Below, in pieces: positions 60,589 to 64,000 of a stretch of 64,000 nt of DNA. A program made the position numbers and the translations under genes. A model generated the notes under the pieces. It did not search any database and was not told the origin of the DNA. It worked only from the letters and a program-made list of their open reading frames with translations. How positions within the stretch are numbered: position 1 is the stretch's first letter; every line of letters starts with the position of its first letter. Origin of the DNA: an uncultured Eubacteriales bacterium (lineage in GTDB: Bacteria; Bacillota; Clostridia; Oscillospirales; Acutalibacteraceae); the NCBI GenBank assembly GCA_934630515.1, contig CAKTVV010000017.1, forward strand, positions 5,305-69,304, read 5' to 3'.

Positions 60589-60617
60589 ATTATATCGCTA
60601 AAAAGCCGATTTGTCAT
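60589..60617 (-). promoter_or_regulatory. Promoter of phoH-ybeY-era
   Basis: On the minus strand ATGACA (60617-60612), 17 bases, TATAAT (60594-60589). Confidence 0.75.
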
Positions 60618-60678
60618 TCAGTAGAATGACCAAACTTTAGCCAATTTTTTGCACATTTCCTCGCAGAACAACCGTTCT

Positions 60679-61848
60679 TCACGAAAGCGGCACCTCCACA
60701 GCGATGTTTTCCACGCACCGATAGGTGACCGTCAGGGTGTATTGCCCGTCCTTTACCCCGCTGCGGCGGTCGCTCTCCTGATATTCCAGACCGGAAAACA
60801 GCGTCCGCTCCTGCTCCGCCAATCGGGCGGCAGCGATTGCCGCCGCCTGCCCCGCCGTGCGGGCGGTTTTCTCCCGTCGGGTCAGCACCCGATACTCGTT
60901 GGTGATCCCCAGCGGCAGCCGCAGCCGTCCGGCGGTGAGAAAATGCTCCCGGGTATAGGTAATGCCGTCCGCCGGCATTTCCGTCGCTCCATATAACGGG
61001 ATCTGCCAGCGCAGAAACGACACCGTCGGACGCAGCACCGTCCGCTGCGCCGTCTCCCGCCAATAGGTCAGCGGCACCGTCACCGTGATCTGCCGCCGGG
61101 TCTGCGCCATTACCTCTCCGTAGGAGCGGCACCGGCGCTCCCCCTGCTCTGTCTCCCACTGACCGGACACCAGCAGCGTTCCGGCGCTCACCGCCTCGCC
61201 TACCCGCACCCGCTTGTCACCGCTGGGCACCCGCATGGACAGGATCAGCCCATCCCGCACCGCCACCAGATCCGAAGCTTGGGTCAGATCCAGCACCTGC
61301 GGCGTGGGGCTGCGCACCGCCACCTCCACCCGGGCTACGCTGCCGCTGGGGTTGACGGTCATCCAGACAAGGGAGGGCAGCTGCCCCAATCCGGCGATCT
61401 CCAGCTGCTTGATCTGCAGCCGATCGGTGCGGGCGCCGACTGTGACGCCATATTGCGCCGCCACCGCCCGGATCTGCGCCGCCAGCGCCGCATCCTCGCA
61501 CCCGACCACCTCCACCACCCAGATACGGGGGATCAGCAGCGCCAGCAGCACGCCGTATACCACCGCCGCCGCCAGCAAGCCACGCCGCCGCCGATACCGG
61601 TGCAGCCGGAACGGCAATCCGTGCTTATGCCGTACCCGCATCCGCACACAGGCACGGCGAGCCAGCGGACGCAGCCGCCGGTATTCCCGGGCAAAGCAGC
61701 AAAACCGGGTACTCTCCCCCCGCCGCTGTACCCCCCACACCTGCATATTGCGGGCAGCGATCTCATTCAGCAGGCGTTCCGGGTAGCCGCCCTCGGCCTC
61801 CACCCACACCCAGCCGGGGAACCACCGCAGCACCGGCGTCAGCACCAT
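60679..61848 (-). CDS. yqfD: Sporulation protein YqfD
   Basis: A 389-residue membrane protein of the YqfD family, produced in the mother cell under sigma-E in Bacillus. It has a cytoplasmic basic N-terminal domain (MVLTPVLRWFPGWVWVEAEGGYPERLLNEIA), one membrane helix (about 80-100) and an extracytoplasmic POTRA-like region beginning IWVVEVVGCEDA. The ATG at 61848 with GAGAGGGGTGAGG upstream is preferred. It follows yqfC by 7 bases. Its exact role in sporulation is not known. Confidence 0.9.
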   Translation of the reverse strand: MVLTPVLRWFPGWVWVEAEGGYPERLLNEIAARNMQVWGVQRRGESTRFCCFAREYRRLRPLARRACVRMRVRHKHGLPFRLHRYRRRRGLLAAAVVYGVLLALLIPRIWVVEVVGCEDAALAAQIRAVAAQYGVTVGARTDRLQIKQLEIAGLGQLPSLVWMTVNPSGSVARVEVAVRSPTPQVLDLTQASDLVAVRDGLILSMRVPSGDKRVRVGEAVSAGTLLVSGQWETEQGERRCRSYGEVMAQTRRQITVTVPLTYWRETAQRTVLRPTVSFLRWQIPLYGATEMPADGITYTREHFLTAGRLRLPLGITNEYRVLTRREKTARTAGQAAAIAAARLAEQERTLFSGLEYQESDRRSGVKDGQYTLTVTYRCVENIAVEVPLS

Positions 61849-61855
61849 CAGCCCC

Positions 61856-62140
61856 TCACCCCTCTCCCCGGATAAATTCAATACGCTGCAGCTCGCCGGT
61901 GACGGTGGCGCCCTCCTCGGTCAGACATCCCATCTCCAGACCGCAGCCAAGAAACGCCACCTGTCCCTCCGGCGTCCGCAGCCGAATACATTCCTCGGTG
62001 TAGGCTGCGATCCCCCGGCAGCCGCTGATGACCACCCGGCGGCTGCCCTCGATCTCCAGCGTAGCCACCCTCGTCAGCACCCCGCCGGGCAGATCCATCG
62101 CCCGCTCGATGCGGCGATCCAGCTGCCGCTTGCGTCCCAT
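61856..62140 (-). CDS. yqfC: Sporulation protein YqfC
   Basis: A 94-residue YqfC family protein, always next to yqfD. The core RRVVISGCRGIAAYTEECIRLRTPEGQVAFLGCGLEMGCLTEEGATVTGELQRIEF is well conserved (short segments: GCRGIAAYTEE and GELQRIEFI). I use the ATG at 62140 with AGGAGG 9 bases upstream. A strong sigma-E-like promoter precedes it by about 35 bases, in line with mother-cell expression. Confidence 0.88.
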   Translation of the reverse strand: MGRKRQLDRRIERAMDLPGGVLTRVATLEIEGSRRVVISGCRGIAAYTEECIRLRTPEGQVAFLGCGLEMGCLTEEGATVTGELQRIEFIRGEG

Positions 62141-62175
62141 TGCCCACCGCCTCCTGTCGTCCTCAATGCTCTCCA

Positions 62176-62205
62176 TGTGTATGCGCTTCCGGGGGTATAT
62201 ATGCC
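62176..62205 (-). promoter_or_regulatory. Sigma-E-like promoter of yqfC-yqfD
   Basis: On the minus strand GGCATATA (62205-62198), 14 bases, CATACACA (62183-62176). Seven of eight positions match each sigma-E box (GKMATATT, CATACAMT) and the spacing is ideal. Confidence 0.72.
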
Positions 62206-62352
62206 CCCGGCGCCGCATACAGTGGTGGAAAGGGCATGACCCACCCGCACCGGTCTTGGGCGGCTTTTCCGCTCATCGGACCGCCGGCGTGATCAGCCCC
62301 GAAGCTATGAGAGGAGGCGCTTTCGCTGCTGCGAAAGCGATGGAAATACGCT

Positions 62353-63477
62353 ATGTTTATTCGTACTTATCGCAGGCAGACCCTGCTGGAGCTTGGGCGG
62401 CTGCTGGCGCTCGCCGGGCTGGCGGCGCTGCTGCTCTGCCGCCCGCAGGCACTGGCGACCGGTATCAGCCGGGGGCTGGCGGTATGCGGGCAGGTCATCA
62501 TCCCCACGCTGTATCCCTTCATGATCCTGGCGGGTCTGCTCACCGACTCTCCTCTGTGCCGCCGCCCCGGACGGCTGGTGGGGCGGTTCACCCGCACCGT
62601 ATTCGGGCTGCCGGGCTGCTGCGCCCCGGTCATACTGCTGGGGCTGGTCGGCGGCTATCCCGCCGGGGCGCTGGCGATCGGCGGACTGCTGCGGCAGGAC
62701 TGCATCACCCGGGAGGAGGCACGCCGTATGACCCGGTTTTGTATCAATGCCGGTCCCGGGTTCATCATCAGCACCGTGGGCTGCGGGCTTTTAGGCAGCA
62801 GCTTTGCCGGGTGGCTGCTCTTCGCTGCCCACGCAGCGGCATCTCTGTGCATCGGCGTCTGTCTCGGGCAGGGACACCGCCAGCCCCGCCCGGAGCGCCC
62901 GCTGACCGATACCCCGCCCCGCTCGCTGGCGCAAGTAGTCAGCGACACCTGCGGCGGACTGCTCTCCCTGTGCGGATTTGTGCTGCTGGCGGCAGCGGGG
63001 CTGTCGCTGCTGGATTCCGGCAGCCTGCTGCCGATACTGAGCCGACTGCTGCGTCTCCCCGCCGCCATCCTCAGCCGCCTTGCCGCCGGGATCACCGAGG
63101 TCAGCTGCGGCTGTATGGCACTGGCCGGACAGGAGTCGATGACCCCTTTTTGGCTGGGAATGTGTCTCGGCTGGGGCGGGCTGTCGGTACACGGACAGGT
63201 TTGGGCGGGGCTGCGGGGTCAGCTGTCTCCCGATGGGGGATTTTTTCTCGGGCGGCTGCTCCATGGGGTGTTGGGCGGCTGTCTGTCGCTCTTGCTGTTC
63301 CGGCTGATCCCCTCCCCCGGGCGTGCGGCAGATGCCATGGCCGTCGGCGACACGGCGCTGCCTTTTTCGGTGACCTGTACCGCCTCACTGGCGCTGCTGG
63401 GATTCACTTTTTTGGCGATGCTCTGCTTTTCTCCAAAAAATACTGGAAAAAATCCCGCCGATATGGTACACTGTTAG
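62353..63477 (+). CDS. ylbJ: Sporulation integral membrane protein YlbJ
   Basis: A 374-residue polytopic protein of the YlbJ family (nucleoside-recognition Gate domain type), needed for proper spore formation in Bacillus. Signatures are VIIPTLYPFMILAGLL, GLVGGYPAGALAIGGLL and CINAGPGFIISTVGCG; about eight hydrophobic segments are visible. The start region is odd. A GAGGAGG site (62311-62317) is followed by a perfect 8-bp hairpin (62318-62325 with 62332-62339) before the ATG at 62353. In-frame CTG codons at 62326 and 62329 would be at normal distance from the site. Confidence 0.88.
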   Translation: MFIRTYRRQTLLELGRLLALAGLAALLLCRPQALATGISRGLAVCGQVIIPTLYPFMILAGLLTDSPLCRRPGRLVGRFTRTVFGLPGCCAPVILLGLVGGYPAGALAIGGLLRQDCITREEARRMTRFCINAGPGFIISTVGCGLLGSSFAGWLLFAAHAAASLCIGVCLGQGHRQPRPERPLTDTPPRSLAQVVSDTCGGLLSLCGFVLLAAAGLSLLDSGSLLPILSRLLRLPAAILSRLAAGITEVSCGCMALAGQESMTPFWLGMCLGWGGLSVHGQVWAGLRGQLSPDGGFFLGRLLHGVLGGCLSLLLFRLIPSPGRAADAMAVGDTALPFSVTCTASLALLGFTFLAMLCFSPKNTGKNPADMVHC

Positions 63478-63505
63478 TATTCTGTAAAACACGAGGGGAA
63501 TCATC

Positions 63506-63724
63506 ATGCGCCGAAAGCTCTACGGTAACTCCATCAATCCCAGTTGCGAATACTGCGCCCGTGCCAAGCGCTCGGCGGATGGGCGGGTCATGCTATGCGA
63601 AAAGCAGGGCATCGTGCCCCTCTATCACCATTGCCGCCGTTTCCAATACGACCCCCTCAAGCGGGTGCCCTTCCGCCAGCCGGCTCTGGAGACCTTTGAA
63701 GCAGCCGATTTCAAGCTGGAATAA
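63506..63724 (+). CDS. Conserved small Cys-rich protein (72 aa)
   Basis: A 72-residue protein of a type I recall from Oscillospiraceae but cannot name. It contains CEYCARAKRS, then a Cys in VMLCEKQGIV and a Cys in YHHCRRFQYDPLKR, a four-Cys pattern that suggests a small zinc-binding fold. A GAGGGG site precedes the ATG. It lies 28 bases after ylbJ and may be co-transcribed. Confidence 0.72.
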   Translation: MRRKLYGNSINPSCEYCARAKRSADGRVMLCEKQGIVPLYHHCRRFQYDPLKRVPFRQPALETFEAADFKLE

Positions 63725-63762
63725 GACGTCCGCAGCTTTTTGGATTTTTTTGCAGATTTTTC

Positions 63763-63791
63763 TTGACAAGCGGCAAGGGGTCTGGTATAAT
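63763..63791 (+). promoter_or_regulatory. Promoter of tRNA-Gly
   Basis: A fully consensus TTGACA (63763-63768), 17 bases, TATAAT (63786-63791). Confidence 0.9.
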
Positions 63792-63811
63792 TACCTCCGT
63801 TGTCAAGATAT

Positions 63812-63887
63812 GCGGCTGTAGCTCATCTGGTAGAGCGCCACCTTGCCAAGGTGGAGGTAGCGAGTTCGAGCCTCGTCAGCCGCTCCA
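63812..63887 (+). tRNA. tRNA-Gly (anticodon GCC)
   Basis: A 76-nt tRNA with acceptor stem GCGGCTG/CAGCCGC, D arm GCTC/GAGC, anticodon stem-loop CCACC-TTGCCAA-GGTGG reading GCC, T arm GAGTTCGAGCCTC and encoded CCA. A consensus promoter and a terminator flank it. Confidence 0.95.
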
Positions 63888-63888
63888 A

Positions 63889-63930
63889 AGACCGGTACGC
63901 ATCCATGGATGCGTACCGGTCTCTTTTTGT
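63889..63930 (+). terminator. Terminator of tRNA-Gly
   Basis: A perfect 32-bp palindrome (63890-63921) begins two bases after CCA and is followed by CTTTTTGTT. Confidence 0.85.
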
Positions 63931-63937
63931 TAAAGAA

Positions 63938-63960
63938 AACCCCCGGCTGTGCCGGGGGTT
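63938..63960. repeat. Palindrome with CCCCCGGC/GCCGGGGG core, second copy
   Basis: A perfect inverted repeat with 10-bp arms (AACCCCCGGC) and a TGT loop. It shares its core with the palindrome at 3955-3983, which also follows a tRNA terminator. Confidence 0.6.
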
Positions 63961-63978
63961 CGGAAAAGGTTATTACCT

Positions 63979-64000
63979 ATGAGAATAGCAAAAGAACTCC
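63979..64000 (+). CDS. Possible start of a gene cut by the window edge
   Basis: An ATG after AAAAGG opens a frame MRIAKEL that runs off the end. Seven codons are too few to identify the product. Confidence 0.3.

Overview
The window reads as a chromosome segment of a G+C-rich, endospore-forming Clostridia member, most likely Oscillospiraceae/Ruminococcaceae. The evidence is gene order and sporulation content: yicC-remA-gmk-rpoZ-priA-def-fmt-rsmB-rlmN-prpC-prkC-rsgA-thiN-spoVM, then sipL, yqfC-yqfD-phoH-ybeY-era-yqzL-recO-mutS2 and ylbJ. Strong Shine-Dalgarno sites, TTG/GTG starts and many 1-17 bp gene overlaps fit this assignment.

Layout. 1-3.3 kb: the end of a type I-C CRISPR-Cas operon (cas3, cas5c, start of cas8c) running off the left edge; it is poorer in G+C than its surroundings and no array is visible. 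3.8-5 kb: tRNA-Gln, then a cupin gene divergent from an HxlR-type regulator. 5-20.5 kb: sipL, then a long leftward housekeeping operon reaching from a consensus promoter at about 20.5 kb to a terminator at about 6.65 kb. It covers replication restart, formylation, deformylation, rRNA methylation, Ser/Thr phosphorylation signalling and thiamine pyrophosphate synthesis. It ends in a 49-residue membrane protein and a 29-residue SpoVM that is too short for ordinary ORF calling. 20.6-25.1 kb: tepA, ftsK/spoIIIE, a ComEC-like hydrolase and a DUF3006 protein. 25.1-36.3 kb: a BlaI/BlaR1-like pair, yfbR, an orphan solute-binding lipoprotein, asp23-fakA, a 131-bp tandem repeat with RNA-like folds, ymdB, a DUF6062 gene, a Nudix gene and a MATE exporter. 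36.4-37.9 kb: a Crp/Fnr regulator divergent from an Fe-S protein. 37.9-45.8 kb: a moxR-DUF58-transglutaminase-yfhO operon whose transglutaminase has lost Cys and His of its triad. 45.9-49.1 kb: small metabolic genes.

49.3-53.6 kb holds a decayed sugar-use operon: a strong promoter with a LacI-like operator, an isomerase with two frameshifts, an epimerase/GH43 deletion chimera and a frameshifted GH3 beta-glucosidase. To its right are an ankyrin-repeat gene, mutS2, recO, yqzL, era, ybeY, phoH, yqfD, yqfC (behind a sigma-E-like promoter), ylbJ, a small Cys-rich protein, tRNA-Gly and the first codons of another gene.

The genes form three functional groups: conserved translation and cell-cycle operons; sporulation coat and engulfment-stage genes (spoVM, sipL, yqfC, yqfD, ylbJ, ftsK/spoIIIE); and accessory islands (CRISPR-Cas, the sugar operon, ankyrin, possibly the repeat array). 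The observations I rate highest are the structured tandem repeat after fakA, the hidden spoVM with its unknown membrane-protein neighbour, and the pseudo-transglutaminase.
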